From NCBI GenBank assembly GCA_005223375.1, contig RXOD01004977.1, positions 1-16,730 of the forward strand: a stretch of DNA of 16,730 bases, read 5' to 3'. The notes below the pieces were generated by a model that had not been told where the DNA came from, did not search any database, and saw nothing but the letters and a program-made list of their open reading frames with translations. The stretch's first letter is position 1, and every line of letters starts with the position of its first letter. Position numbers and translations under genes: made by a program. Below are positions 10,901 through 15,456 of this stretch, one piece after another. The stretch is from Amoebophrya sp. AT5.2. Lineage: Eukaryota > Sar > Dinophyceae > Syndiniales > Amoebophryaceae.

Positions 10901-13900
10901 ACATGCATCCGTGCTCGGGTAGCAAATCGCGCCTCCAAGGAGCACTTTGGGGGCCACCGCGTCGGCAATGCGTCAGGTACGCAAGCCTCCTTCGCTTCCT
11001 CGATCACCTCTTGCGTCAACCCATCGCGACGACCGTAGTATCGAAACGCGGCAACTTCAGCGCTGTTCTGGTAGTATTTCAACTCTTTGCAAGCCGCACC
11101 CACAGCACTCGCGCCGCGTGCTCCATGCGTAGGAGTGTCGTTGACCTTGTAGTGACCCTTCTTCGTTCCCCGGATAAACCGGCCCGTGTCTCGTCCAGAT
11201 GTGATAAAGTCGAAGTTGCGGACAGCGTGGAGTTGTTGTACCACCTTCCGCGTTGCCCTTTCCTGTACTGCCTTGGACTCGGCAGGCAGGGTACCGTTGT
11301 GGATCTGCTTTAACTCGTCATTCAAATTGTCGATGGTAGTCTGCAGTTTGTCGATGTTCCCCTCCGGCTCGTGCTTCGCAGAATCAACAGCAGCGCGCGG
11401 GTGCGCACGCGCGATTCCTGGACCGTCTTCATCTCCTCCGACTCCGTACCCCTTTCGAGGGGGCAGTGGCGGTAGTCCTCGCTCTCCGCGTCGCCGGTCG
11501 CGCGAAGTAAACCGGTCGTGGTCAGGTTCGCCAAACCCAAACTCGGCAGTCTGGTCCGGGTCCCCAGCAAGAGCCGGGTTCTCGTGTTGCCCGTGTCGCT
11601 CGATACGCGCCTCCAGCGAAGCAGTATGCTGTTCGATGCGGTGCACCCTCTGGTCCATCATCCGGCTGATGTGATCTAGCAGCCACTTCTTCCCGGGGCT
11701 GACCTCGAGTCCGGCAGGCTGTGCTTTCCCCGCGGTTCCCGCGCTCCCCTTCTGTCGGTCGCTTTTAGCGGGGGTGCGGCAATCGCTAGTCCCCTCGGGA
11801 ACCTTCTCTTTCGACTTCTTTTTCACCTTCTTGTTGCGGACTTTCTGCCACCGGTGCCGCTCTCGGCCACGGCGCGTCTCCGTGAACACACTCTCGGCGT
11901 CACTACTAGGAGCAGAGGAGGCGGAGGAGGAAGGGTTCACCGAGCTGCTGCTACTACTGGACTCGCTGGGGCTGCTTGGGTCCCCTTTCCGCTTACGACG
12001 TCGCGCGGCGGCCTTCTTGGTCTCCTTACCCCTATACCCTTTCCTCCGGTCAGCTTTTTTCATCGCGTGGACCAGCAGGTTCCGCAAGTCGTCTGGGAGC
12101 CCGTCTAGATGCTTCTGGTCAACAGTTTCCTTCCGCAGTTTGGACTCCAGTAGATGGTCCATCTTCTCTTTTTCGGCGTCCTCAGCACGGCGCAACGCCT
12201 CGTCGCGCTCCTTCAGGGCCTCCTGGAGAATGGCGTCACGCTTCTCAAGGGCTCGTAGGTTCGCTTGCTCCGACTCCTTGAGTCTCTGCTCTACGCGCAC
12301 GAAGTTGTTCTTGGTCTTGACCAACGTCCCCTCGACCGTGCGCTTCGCTTCGATGGTACGCACTAGCTCCTCCTCCAGTTGTTCGTCGGCTCGCCGCTGC
12401 GACAACTCCAGTTCGCGCGCTCGCGACTCAACTTCCTTACTCCGCTTTTCAGCTGCTTCGGCGAGAACACGAATACGCTCCTGCTCGTGGTGTTCACGCC
12501 TTTTGATGATTCCCTCCAATTCCTTCAACGACCGTGTTTCCTGCGCGAGTTTCGCGGACGCTGCCTTTTTGCTGCTCTCCGCTTCTTCCAATCGAGCCTG
12601 CATCTGCCGCTCACGCGCCTCGAGCTCTTTGGACTGGCTGCGGACTCGTTCAGACTCCAGCTGCTTCAGTTTCTGCAGCTCCCGCTCTTGCTCCGCAAGC
12701 ATCCGCTCTCGCTGCTCGAGGGTTCTCTGCATCTCATCCAGGTTGGCGTTAGCCGTTTCTGCAGGTTCAGCGTTCGCACGGGCCCCGCTCTGGGCACGCT
12801 GCTTCGTGTCGCGACCTGGGAAGATCAGGCGACTTCCATCGCTGTCTGTAGAGGAAAAACGTCCGGAAACATCGTCCGGCGTTCGTACTGCAGGACTGTT
12901 GCTCGGCCCGCTGTTGCAGCTGACCTCTACCACCCCGTCGGCTGGACTACCGGGCAATGCGGGTTTCGGCCCCGCGGCGGCCCGAGGCTGCTCAGCAACA
13001 GGCTCCGGTGTCTCGATTACGGCGCTGCGAAGTCTACGCAGCTCCTCGAGTTCGACCCGGAGTGACGAGAGCTCCTTATCCTTCTCGATGGACTTCTTGG
13101 CAGCGGCGGACGCGACAGCATCAGCACGATCTTGTGCAGACGATAAAGCTTTGGTCTTCTCCTGAGAAACTTTCGCGGTGTTCTTCTCGAGTTCCCGAGC
13201 CCGAGTGTCGGCTGCGGCTAGCTTGGCTGCAGCACGTGCACTCTCCATCTGGTGCGCGGATTCAAGTCCGGAAACAGTAGCAGCGTAGTCCTCCTGATAA
13301 ATCTTCAAGGAAGCTTTCATAAGTGCTTCGGATTCGGCCCGTCCCTCTGCTCGGCCTGCAGCTCGGCTCTCGGCCAACAACTCGTTCTTGAAGTTCAGAC
13401 CGCCTTTCAACTCCAACCGTTTACTGCCACCATCCGTGGAGACAGAACTTTCCAGCGGGAAGTACTTCCCTTTTACAATCACCCCCGCACTGTTGTTCGA
13501 TCCAGCAATGTAGCTGATTTCGTCTCCATCGGTATGGAGCCAATCCTGCTTGTCGCTCTCGGTGGACATTTGTTGCAGCGCGTCATGGTAATCCTGCGTC
13601 GCGCTCATCGAAACGTCGCGCCCGGGAGTAGGAGCGTCCAATGCGGTGACCTGGACGAACCCGGAGGTAGGAACAGGTGGCTGCCGCAAGCGGACAGGTC
13701 CTTCTACACCCGTTCCAACAAGGTTGGTGACGGTGGTGACGCGGTCCCCTTCGCTCGCGCGGCTTGGTCTCCGCTGCTTGGGGGGCGTGGTATTCCCACT
13801 GTCGGCACTGGAACTGCGCTTGCCAACACTGCTCTCCCTGGGACTAAACCCCAGTCTTGGAGGTGGGACAGCGCTGCTGCTGCTGGCACTGCACGCGTGA

Positions 13901-14454
13901 CCGGCACCCTCCAGGGTCTCGAGGGTCTTCTTGGTGGCTTTCTTTTTCGAGCTCAACACGGAGCGATCGCGGACACGCACAGGGGTTCCACTCTCAGGGT
14001 TGCTCCGATCTGGTTTGCGAGGGCTCTTCCGAACCTGGGACCCACGAGGTGTCCCACTACGTCCACCGGCCCCACCACTTAACTCCAAGTCGTGCCTGCT
14101 ACCAGCCCGACTTCGCTCCTGCAAGTCGCGCATCGCCTCAAAGTCCGCCGGCAGGATCTCGGAAAGGCGTTTATCACAGTTCTGCGGCCCGACGAATAGA
14201 GACGGGTGCTGCAATTCACCAGGGAGCGTTGTGAACTCGGCTTTCCGCCCGAGGAACGGGTTGGGTTGTTTTCGGCGGCGGTTGCTGTACCGGAACAGCT
14301 CTCCTTCACCTCCAACTTCGCGAAAAATGTGCGCTGACCCACGGTAACCAATACGTTCGTAGAACTTCCCGTCGAGCTCGTAAATCGTCCCAGGGATACC
14401 AATCCGCGAGCGCGGAGAGGAGGTCCCAGCTCTCCCACCCTCGTTGGCCGTCAT
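1..14454 (-). CDS. Giant single-frame Gag-Pol retroelement polyprotein, 3' end beyond window
   Basis: The frame is open from the ATG at 14454 to base 1: 4,818 sense codons and no stop, so the C-terminus is missing only because the window ends. In-frame TAG and TAA at 14655-14653 and 14646-14644 close the frame upstream. The ATG at 14454 is the first AUG in any frame after them, with G at -3. Visible order: coiled coil, helical capsid-position region, Gly/Lys-rich tract with Cys/His cluster, membrane module, aspartic protease, reverse transcriptase, RNase H, unassigned C-terminus. That is the protein order of LTR retrotransposons and retroviruses (Ortervirales), but with Gag and Pol in one frame and no stop or frameshift between them. 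Protease cleavage of the precursor is expected from the family but no sites can be assigned. An intact frame of this length implies an active or recently active element. Family-level placement is uncertain. Confidence 0.95.
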   Translation of the reverse strand, partial: MTANEGGRAGTSSPRSRIGIPGTIYELDGKFYERIGYRGSAHIFREVGGEGELFRYSNRRRKQPNPFLGRKAEFTTLPGELQHPSLFVGPQNCDKRLSEILPADFEAMRDLQERSRAGSRHDLELSGGAGGRSGTPRGSQVRKSPRKPDRSNPESGTPVRVRDRSVLSSKKKATKKTLETLEGAGHACSASSSSAVPPPRLGFSPRESSVGKRSSSADSGNTTPPKQRRPSRASEGDRVTTVTNLVGTGVEGPVRLRQPPVPTSGFVQVTALDAPTPGRDVSMSATQDYHDALQQMSTESDKQDWLHTDGDEISYIAGSNNSAGVIVKGKYFPLESSVSTDGGSKRLELKGGLNFKNELLAESRAAGRAEGRAESEALMKASLKIYQEDYAATVSGLESAHQMESARAAAKLAAADTRARELEKNTAKVSQEKTKALSSAQDRADAVASAAAKKSIEKDKELSSLRVELEELRRLRSAVIETPEPVAEQPRAAAGPKPALPGSPADGVVEVSCNSGPSNSPAVRTPDDVSGRFSSTDSDGSRLIFPGRDTKQRAQSGARANAEPAETANANLDEMQRTLEQRERMLAEQERELQKLKQLESERVRSQSKELEARERQMQARLEEAESSKKAASAKLAQETRSLKELEGIIKRREHHEQERIRVLAEAAEKRSKEVESRARELELSQRRADEQLEEELVRTIEAKRTVEGTLVKTKNNFVRVEQRLKESEQANLRALEKRDAILQEALKERDEALRRAEDAEKEKMDHLLESKLRKETVDQKHLDGLPDDLRNLLVHAMKKADRRKGYRGKETKKAAARRRKRKGDPSSPSESSSSSSSVNPSSSASSAPSSDAESVFTETRRGRERHRWQKVRNKKVKKKSKEKVPEGTSDCRTPAKSDRQKGSAGTAGKAQPAGLEVSPGKKWLLDHISRMMDQRVHRIEQHTASLEARIERHGQHENPALAGDPDQTAEFGFGEPDHDRFTSRDRRRGERGLPPLPPRKGYGVGGDEDGPGIARAHPRAAVDSAKHEPEGNIDKLQTTIDNLNDELKQIHNGTLPAESKAVQERATRKVVQQLHAVRNFDFITSGRDTGRFIRGTKKGHYKVNDTPTHGARGASAVGAACKELKYYQNSAEVAAFRYYGRRDGLTQEVIEEAKEACVPDALPTRWPPKCSLEARFATRARMHVGSSYVEDKGIASLTVAPPKLDHTAKGAAADPIGWVNALDKRIAYYACHGFRPLLMEHLELVSAEAKSALESLQEQSQEFGNGQEICLFVQFEWNYYDACKVQCQNVLVQLYRMRYIPLDTELGCAPVAAGQWAEAQLKVMQRMKLFDHVRPSPQHGTREFAAAVTAAGVFSQGWMDNYVTQTSYREEISGEIQGRAEDESDEEYVMTLDNVIEHCLSKHKKIVKLGHQHAFRPKRTARQQAGGRVRYNAYEDGWCWRENCSIDDCGCGHDHGQMMRVLDVASEGEGEQTDNSEIICREVDTENGDWVQEHVDRQNLASMDAVKGRALGKGQAAGGKGGGMKGGPKYGPGGKGGKKGNGKHISTGKGKRENGKGLNNAGKENRLRGKGDDRPVFRPVCDMKHHTRFHTTADMIGGAALAAGVGKMLTRNCEECGIRHQGILVTINGKEVWICPGVLLATRKRLIPGALPVGVQCKRRAAPSAPSGLVAKITATARLGREALQKLLDEQRNSEVKESLKETRYYDLVLQFAELASKATSDPTVNKCISQYCASVDYDDVDEVYTDYFWMLEGMSLGYLDGAYEALEAGNHAEVDRIGDAYQSYSSNWDDYAYWAEDDAGGDSVEHGVGKAYQRLQPGEHELPSYQPPGGPEASSSSGGKPESKGIVTSGMSNKPEGVFSSFQQRRYGSCGSSTCAVVDQEPCFVSSLPCLQSTTAESRSEPFHEMRTNGGRGIVNSMVEMTPEEAIAFPTEPYRMMRQDEAAAPLIRMPSEEELRSIRESCGLEPLQVISLLRQGRNIDEIREKGFTLTPRRLMDFVKGIEPAETSCPSVPGAANDETLSPVIPLEPSLRAQQLAVPFLLWSRVVGAAKQLRRLHVHVNNVAWLRCSDDPLLLQDISKDLPKLRGEVTKDFIFGDHGNVEHHKAGIPSVEFCDIVVSLENGGDGVAAWDGFFVDADHEVGNTVKGSYSVCFENVLGAARTRMWEVCCARCEQDGWSSFCYQGQVYRRLSPGNWARKIVFCHRGFARGHRLRCRGVVAAGIRSAINDQILKPVAGCRDTACDVIELLEHPEWGFQDRKDWVEALNDVGHICTRFQFGAYEYLLSGEVSPAWKRCLRVRWDDIEVRDGSEDDSSDGGSPFWGLPPRENNSEVGQFDDAGTSGNGPELLCGDATSNVVKNSSAAAANDRFGLTADADAAVDPESEDGFDLFGDGELPGIPSDDSIPSSHRSEPTYFYTKPGQDTQNAGGGLDPPADGAQQQQAKPFMFDAVDTTLKPSVVVVGRGTDQTAREASESGEAVGLFLECLLMLGAIVGMYWWFRQYGLLILLYNFASSGHWRRRRTSRWQKVTRKNSSSREVLLDVHTWCWSCLAWSYDAKVFLLYWGLEFYAHLAEIVCGLVVRKREGDRCWCCVTEVDDKRVRAGNRIKRNSGNNYFVYHDLGGFAHPEALERSGYDVEISRLPRTKHEAGKQRCSPTTTSFAHELRRCVLGPTKRFLVHDLGDHEGDTDVEGACRNIQGRVDEYLEEVTRGFESLGKDRGRRIAWEFSFIFTIGCGDGESGRTWTKRVSRAVENSGAWGSMNGDAGFKDTILKNMYFVGVDQREDGTPKQQCATTGAPIEPNRRRRYFKRISDAVSHVMGFMGDYLLGSIGLSLAQGLCVLRNPDFGFIKYDSGKGSECKYVGVWNHTGQKTLLLLRTDSVCELRIDGGICRDDLRTILEGEDPLRDSVPGGLINTCVDSEGDSAVAMELRRRTHYEKPEVVRASERTADLLYEAGMNPDGSGPTARTWCGRLLRLMRQQIWAWSFGLRHRLAQFLSDETCGTSTYRKTVSAEYDSEQLRRLGKEALMQLAVSPTGQVVQVQQDCLSNRIYVGVPSPGGPAPITQVLLDSGCTTGRIPSGQVLGNIYFLAVFKIPYKRIKEYKERVFFGTPGASACTEALKYCTVQLMFGGHVRNKKSGSLDFSPIGDESGYRVPDCPVPGGNRELAVEHEFFECANSGCRVSNLIGPDTVQSGVNVMVVHWLFEHDSIIIGHSTMARMGYTMGHAGSQADVLGAYLMQNLYSLSHRAVVPTYVLRAPNRHRNEDYVRLFRHFVGTEGQGASREKLAAIAEELSTDEQAPTRHCQLAVNFALEAEEKEEKVDRDVPKTKQMFCSYRAYGPEPDEDDFPIGALAMGAEKFQQSTENEKLRRARFEVDPLLRYSGVLDGSLADDEDGSDDEDEGEQSPTDDGGSDHRNFLRVSYFEGESGAGSLQTSGAVVIDKHKLFSEDELEEDVAEGGKAINFRKLSSPGKSRLLFTDKQVDAAKMWSRDRKSIDRLQAKVKRRSSSAWGWKLIALCCSLVFATLVSFVESVDAVDVGANVFGVPNRKPNTNLTSSETHVAVRNLLNEDAELYEGIAQGDMSKGFSQYQLSEKLQRVTGWVYKCITRSPLRLFLGVKWAPQLFCAGSQMSFGGLRDPGLPAEEFSIGEEIFEDGVLEQEAERLGAKYGHDHLLGGEKDLFTKCETGETSVNCDQIYSLRQGLRFDAEAVDLQDIAEEELLEEYRRLRTNTGPEHGSCPTFIAEPDEPRRQRPMTREEKILFVLGEGPPSFIKTCLSQLEGACAEGREVFQWVRSNANQCCSRVYVGLSSCADELGFEGCSEFFLASNPFLDLPKNDPSGERAESEAKLKERIKGILRSTPGEEHLIPYVDDVNFTFQGLWSLLTRCTWVAVRSTQSGMVMSLKKFRVGRVVEALGWTLDFPRRCRIPSRDKVSAIRAYSWDMVTKNPRALKRFLCKMNYLREAFIEYDEEYLKSFLLDKKKFKELREDKKAKECFCRIRRAVSDAVELCTIDLDAARNWRTKPSHENPILRCLLDSSRIRGNVYGLQYQRGKQRMFLAATRKFAKEHQERIGASSIMMEITGLLFFARVIVPRLPWVGIVIYHDNTALTGSQLWSLCASVTTIRSLVAMTSEILAIFSEREIYMVPVNGSGHTLADTGSKMDSGEKADAGVTFDQLKKNLVDIFGIGKIREEDIKKEASKLGTDKEKKTGSSGADSDDEAGAAPVVNDDREQKSLSLRRPADVGLRRVYHLLHYASVWSIPKVSLPTSEVVTVKVTVGDFRESREGQLYAADIAFPSVDSVTVRPVYPTVTKLQAMQGLLYDVVSHRDIAVTPQFRLTEFMSGKRYDLKGQVRIEVVSKARRYNSTTGEIDVSELCGGVCDSPVLQGRTIEEVKEEILHRLQKGRDKVDDDEFFEAMVPKLEKELAEWPLAGRLILIRLLLILRHGFWMEGREFPTCLLGKAYHPIRSDAKFSGFRKIVLEPVLDFILRFHLVEHLLEGLCTVYDIGMGIPTQLSALFLAVRKLSGLGRLIVDATSLNLLFEDAVFPLAEISEIWRKLTSDVRAVTREEYLRLIEFGKAVRRAESEQRNDEPRVGFEFRTEPTGGERKFLMENKEVGNLPQLTQEGPVVIRMYRYIDLPESGKDGDSIFLQISPYKALPQPLKDGKPPQKVEPKQGQRWVSLHYTGEWDAFLRLQKLFKRADPCWDIHPRKPCEYVCYEVLPETKDELMTLVDRDGGTALTMTAHRSGNVRLGQPRPAFRCPGCVCTERVPGQYAIYSCGVLDAGADVEAAAPPPPAQREPGGSSAAEVRDDPVPGA
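1975..2367 (-). other. RNase H domain (residues about 4030-4160)
   Basis: All four metal-binding acidic positions appear in order with family-like spacing: Asp4036 (CLLDSSRIRGNVYG), Glu4080 (SIMMEITGLLFFARVI, 44 later), Asp4105 (IVIYHDNTALTGS, 25 later) and Asp4157 (VNGSGHTLADTGS, 52 later). The last matches the terminal AD-x-x-S segment of LTR-element RNases H. It follows the RT after a connection of about 100 residues. The role from the family is removal of the RNA strand from RNA-DNA hybrids during reverse transcription. It is the strongest support that the YVDD enzyme upstream is an RT rather than an RNA-virus polymerase. Confidence 0.8.
2665..3777 (-). other. Reverse transcriptase domain (residues about 3560-3930)
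   Basis: Motif A is QGDMSKGFSQYQLS, with Asp3581 (bases 3714-3712) in the usual D-x-x-x-G-F-x-Q context. Motif B is probably SQMSFGGLRDPG (Met3630), 49 residues on, a normal A-to-B distance. Motif C is LIPYVDDVNFTF with catalytic Asp3871 and Asp3872 (bases 2844-2839). The following LKKFRVGRVVEALGWTLDF fits the motif D/E region of Ty3-like enzymes (Lys-x-F then a Leu-Gly turn). B-to-C is about 240 residues instead of a few tens, so roughly 200 residues are inserted; the insert is acidic and has several Cys. A clear fingers motif upstream of A is missing. The reaction, from the family: RNA- and DNA-templated DNA synthesis of the element genome. Confidence 0.85.
3862..3921 (-). other. Single hydrophobic segment just before the reverse transcriptase (residues 3512-3531)
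   Basis: GWKLIALCCSLVFATLVSFV is about 20 uncharged residues preceded by a basic stretch (KVKRRSSS) and followed by acidic residues. This is the pattern of one transmembrane helix or a signal-anchor. It lies about 50 residues before RT motif A, in the place where RT fingers would normally be. It could instead be a buried helix of a divergent fingers domain. Confidence 0.5.
4765..5337 (-). other. Aspartic protease domain of the polyprotein (residues about 3040-3230)
   Basis: The segment ITQVLLDSGCTTG, with catalytic Asp3069 (bases 5250-5248), matches the retropepsin active site: hydrophobic strand, then D-[ST]-G-[AC]-[ST]. A preceding strand RIYVGV fits the N-terminal part of the fold. Near the end, HDSIIIGHSTMARMGY (Gly3212) resembles the conserved hydrophobic-Ile-Gly segment of retropepsins. 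The Asp-to-Gly spacing is 143 residues, against about 60 in HIV protease, so the domain carries an insertion or is enlarged. An NSGC at 3177-3180 looks like a degenerate second active-site loop. The expected role is cleavage of the polyprotein, acting as a dimer in this family. Confidence 0.7.
6226..6612 (-). other. Unrecognised domain with paired HDLG segments and GCGDGESG loop (residues 2615-2743)
   Basis: Two hydrophobic strands each run into His-Asp-Leu-Gly: YFVYHDLGG (His2619) and RFLVHDLGDHEGD (His2679), exactly 60 residues apart. About 50 residues later the strand FSFIFTIGC (Cys2735) leads to GDGESGRT (2736-2743 region) and a helix. The strand-then-motif layout indicates an alpha/beta enzyme-like fold. 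Possible readings, none secure: a clan CD (caspase-like) cysteine peptidase using His2684 and Cys2735; a degenerate P-loop with Arg in place of Lys; or a new domain. The region lies between the membrane module and the aspartic protease. Confidence 0.35.
6709..7020 (-). other. Predicted multi-pass membrane module inside the polyprotein (residues 2479-2582)
   Basis: A hydrophobic segment at 2479-2498 (AVGLFLECLLMLGAIVGMYW) is followed within a few residues by a second (about 2503-2514, GLLILLYNFA). Next is a strongly basic loop (2519-2537, starting RRRR), then a third hydrophobic stretch of about 2540-2582 containing many Trp, Leu, Cys and Tyr. This predicts two to four membrane passes, with the Arg/Lys loop on the cytosolic side by the positive-inside rule. 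Membrane segments between Gag and protease are not a normal part of LTR retrotransposons. The role could be membrane targeting of assembly, or an envelope-like function, but there is no envelope signature. Confidence 0.6.
7726..7950 (-). other. Cys-rich segment of the polyprotein (residues 2169-2243)
   Basis: A dense set of Cys and His occurs here: CCxxC at 2169-2173, Cys2182, a Cys-His pair at 2203-2204, His2211, Cys2215, Cys2238 and Cys2243, with Trp and Arg between. The pattern suggests metal binding or a disulfide-rich fold. I compared it with the integrase HHCC zinc domain and it does not match. It is followed by a long acidic, Ser/Asp/Gly-rich disordered linker (about residues 2310-2470) leading to the membrane module. 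Function is unknown. Confidence 0.35.
9547..9711 (-). other. Cys/His cluster, possible zinc-binding module (residues 1582-1636)
   Basis: Directly after the Gly/Lys tract are Cys1582, then a His-rich stretch (DMKHHTRFH), a small Gly/Ala helix, a CxxC pair (Cys1614, Cys1617, in NCEECG) and a later Cys1636 (VWICPG). The spacing does not fit the retroviral knuckle CX2CX4HX4C. A zinc-ribbon-like or treble-clef-like fold is possible. The zinc-binding role is inference. Confidence 0.4.
9730..9936 (-). other. Gly/Lys-rich nucleocapsid-like RNA-binding tract (residues 1507-1575)
   Basis: The tract is a strongly biased run of Gly and Lys with some Asn and Arg, including blocks such as GGKGGGMKGGPKYGPGGKGG and GNGKHISTGKGKRENGKG. 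High positive charge and glycine content suit nonspecific nucleic-acid binding, the job of nucleocapsid in Gag. No CCHC zinc knuckle is present within it. The identity as a nucleocapsid equivalent is inferred from composition and place. Confidence 0.6.
10321..11280 (-). other. Helical region at capsid position of Gag (residues 1059-1378)
   Basis: About 320 residues of ordinary globular composition lie between the disordered linker and the Gly/Lys-rich tract. Likely helices are rich in Leu, Ala, Glu and Lys, with scattered Trp and Cys (for example the segment with NYYDACKVQCQNVLVQLYRM). I see no major homology region or other recognised capsid signature. The assignment to capsid rests on position only: after a matrix-like coiled coil and before a nucleocapsid-like tract. 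Confidence 0.35.
11740..12066 (-). other. Basic/poly-Ser linker with nuclear-localisation-like clusters (residues about 797-905)
   Basis: After the coiled coil come basic clusters, KKADRRKGYRGKETKK and then AARRRKRKG. A Ser tract follows (nine Ser in a run of ten, about residues 831-840, continuing as a Ser/Ala/Pro stretch to 852), and then another basic patch ending KNKK/VKKKSKEK-like. The sequence is low complexity and predicted disordered. The basic clusters resemble a bipartite nuclear localisation signal or an RNA-binding patch; which of these applies is inference. Confidence 0.6.
12100..13380 (-). other. Coiled-coil region of the polyprotein (residues 359-785)
   Basis: Two long stretches rich in Glu, Lys, Arg, Ala, Leu and Gln form heptad-like repeats, roughly residues 345-485 and 565-785. 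They are separated by a Pro/Gly/Ser linker (about 486-560). This sits where matrix or the N-terminal part of Gag would be in an LTR element. The role is inferred to be self-assembly or scaffolding. The region has no Cys and few aromatic residues, so it is a rod rather than a folded enzyme. Confidence 0.85.
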
Positions 14455-14678
14455 GGCCGTCAAGGCGCACGGGCGGTGCACCAAGTAGTGAGCGGACAGG
14501 TGACGATCAGAAGTAAACGAGGGGTGACGGACCGTACCGCCGGCTGGGTGTGAAGGAAAATGAAGGTCCGGACGTGAGGACGGACGGCTTCTGGTCTGAG
14601 AGCGTGAATGTGTAGACGGAGGCCGGGAAGTCAAGCACGTAGTTTAGCCTCTCTACCTACAACCCAGGGGTTGTTCGA
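14455..14678 (-). other. AUG-free spacer between small ORF 3 and the giant ORF
   Basis: This 224-base non-coding interval holds repeat copy 1 and no ATG on the minus strand. The giant frame is open from 14652, so a non-AUG start could add up to 66 residues, Ser/Pro/His-rich and without recognisable features. I see no other structure in it. Confidence 0.5.
14644..14669 (-). promoter_or_regulatory. Repeat copy 1, before the giant ORF: candidate leader/transcript signal
   Basis: On the minus strand this is CCCTGGGTTGTA followed by the core GGTAGAGAGGCTAA (core 14657-14644). It is 22/26 identical to the copy at 14957-14982. The core carries TAG and TAA in the giant ORF frame. No ATG in any frame lies between it and the giant ORF start 189 bases later. 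It may mark a transcript start, a splice or trans-splice junction, or an internal promoter; the sequence alone does not decide. Confidence 0.45.
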
Positions 14679-14936
14679 TCACGCCTGTCGCCTGCGGCAC
14701 GTGAGCACCCGGAGAAGTTGTCGAAGTAGTTCTCCAACGGGGAGATCTTCACGTTGGGTTTCTCGCAGTAGTTTGTTGTCCTCGTGAAATTCGCGTGCGG
14801 CTTCAAAGTTGTCTTGCGAAACTCGTAGAACGAATTCGTGGTCGGAGATCAGTCGTGCGACCCTAGTATCCACGTCAGGGCTGCAACCGGTTCCACCGCT
14901 TCCGTAGCTATGGTCCCCAGGACCAACGTGGTACAT
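14679..14936 (-). CDS. Small ORF 3: 85-residue helical protein
   Basis: The frame runs from ATG 14936 to TGA at 14681-14679. Reading can be extended upstream only from non-ATG codons (GTG at 15035). I chose 14936 because it is the first AUG after the repeat at 14957-14982. The N-terminus is Gly/Ser/His-rich; residues 24-78 look helical and charged, and the end is basic (TCRRRQA). Residues 34-50 (EFVLRVSQDNFEAAREF) share a spaced pattern with the two other small ORFs. There is no known family. It could be a regulatory or accessory protein of the element. The AUG context is weak (T at -3). Confidence 0.5.
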   Translation of the reverse strand: MYHVGPGDHSYGSGGTGCSPDVDTRVARLISDHEFVLRVSQDNFEAAREFHEDNKLLRETQREDLPVGELLRQLLRVLTCRRRQA

Positions 14937-14956
14937 GTATGGGAAGCGAAACAAAG

Positions 14957-14982
14957 TTAGCCTCTCTACCCGAAACTCAGGG
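14957..14982 (-). promoter_or_regulatory. Repeat copy 2, before small ORF 3: candidate leader/transcript signal
   Basis: On the minus strand this is CCCTGAGTTTCG followed by the same 14-base core GGTAGAGAGGCTAA (14970-14957), 313 bases upstream of copy 1. It overlaps the stop codon of small ORF 2. The next AUG in any frame is the ORF 3 start at 14936, 20 bases beyond the core. The run after the core is pyrimidine-rich (CTTTGTTTCGCTTCCC), and GCTAAC resembles a branch-point sequence, so an intron or trans-splice acceptor is one possible reading. Confidence 0.45.
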
Positions 14983-15456
14983 ATTTTCTGCTGCGGGTTC
15001 ACCGTCGGAGAGACAGGATTCGAAACCGTCGTCACTGCGGGGTGTGATTTCGTCGAACAAACAGCGGTGAGGATTGAAGACGCGATTAGCGATCCGGCGG
15101 AGGTCGTAGATAGTCACCTCAAACTCGTCGTCAAAAAGGTGTTCTGCCGCGTTCAGAAATTCCGCAACACGCGCGTGCTCAAGTCCGATAAGACGTTCAC
15201 GATCAGCACGCAGCTCGTCCTCGTGAGCTTCTTCCGACTGTCGAATATGTTCGTCGAATTGCGTGTGTAGCTCCTCGATGTACTGTTCCACTCCACGAAG
15301 TTGATCTTGAGCTTGTTCCAGCTTCCACCCGTAGCACTCCTCCGAAATGTCGCTGCACGTAGGAGAGTAGAGCTCGGCGTCCTCCGCGTACTCAGTTCCT
15401 CCAGTGTCGCCGATAAATTCACGGTTAAGTGTAAGCTCCACCTCGTCTCGGGACAT
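14977..15456 (-). CDS. Small ORF 2: 159-residue acidic coiled-coil protein
   Basis: The frame runs from ATG 15456 to TGA at 14979-14977. An upstream GTG at 15516 would add a hydrophobic 20-residue leader (VVCFWCVCLRLLICVSFIF), but no ATG supports it. Residues 45-108 are a likely coiled coil (many Glu, Gln, Leu, His). Residues 111-127 (EFEVTIYDLRRIANRVF) carry the pattern shared with small ORFs 1 and 3. The tail is acidic and Ser/Pro-rich. The stop codon lies inside the 26-base repeat that precedes small ORF 3. I do not recognise a family; the function is unknown. Confidence 0.6.
   Translation of the reverse strand: MSRDEVELTLNREFIGDTGGTEYAEDAELYSPTCSDISEECYGWKLEQAQDQLRGVEQYIEELHTQFDEHIRQSEEAHEDELRADRERLIGLEHARVAEFLNAAEHLFDDEFEVTIYDLRRIANRVFNPHRCLFDEITPRSDDGFESCLSDGEPAAENP

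Noticed and set aside
6835..11880. RWQKV occurring twice in the polyprotein (bases near 6870 and 11840)
   Set aside because: Five shared residues in basic, low-complexity surroundings are expected by chance, and the DNA around them differs.
11774..13165. 463-codon open frame on the plus strand, rich in Ser, Arg and Leu
   Set aside because: It is the complement of the Glu/Lys/Ala coiled coil of the giant minus-strand frame; GAG and GCN codons read backwards give Leu, Ser and Arg. It has no motif of its own.
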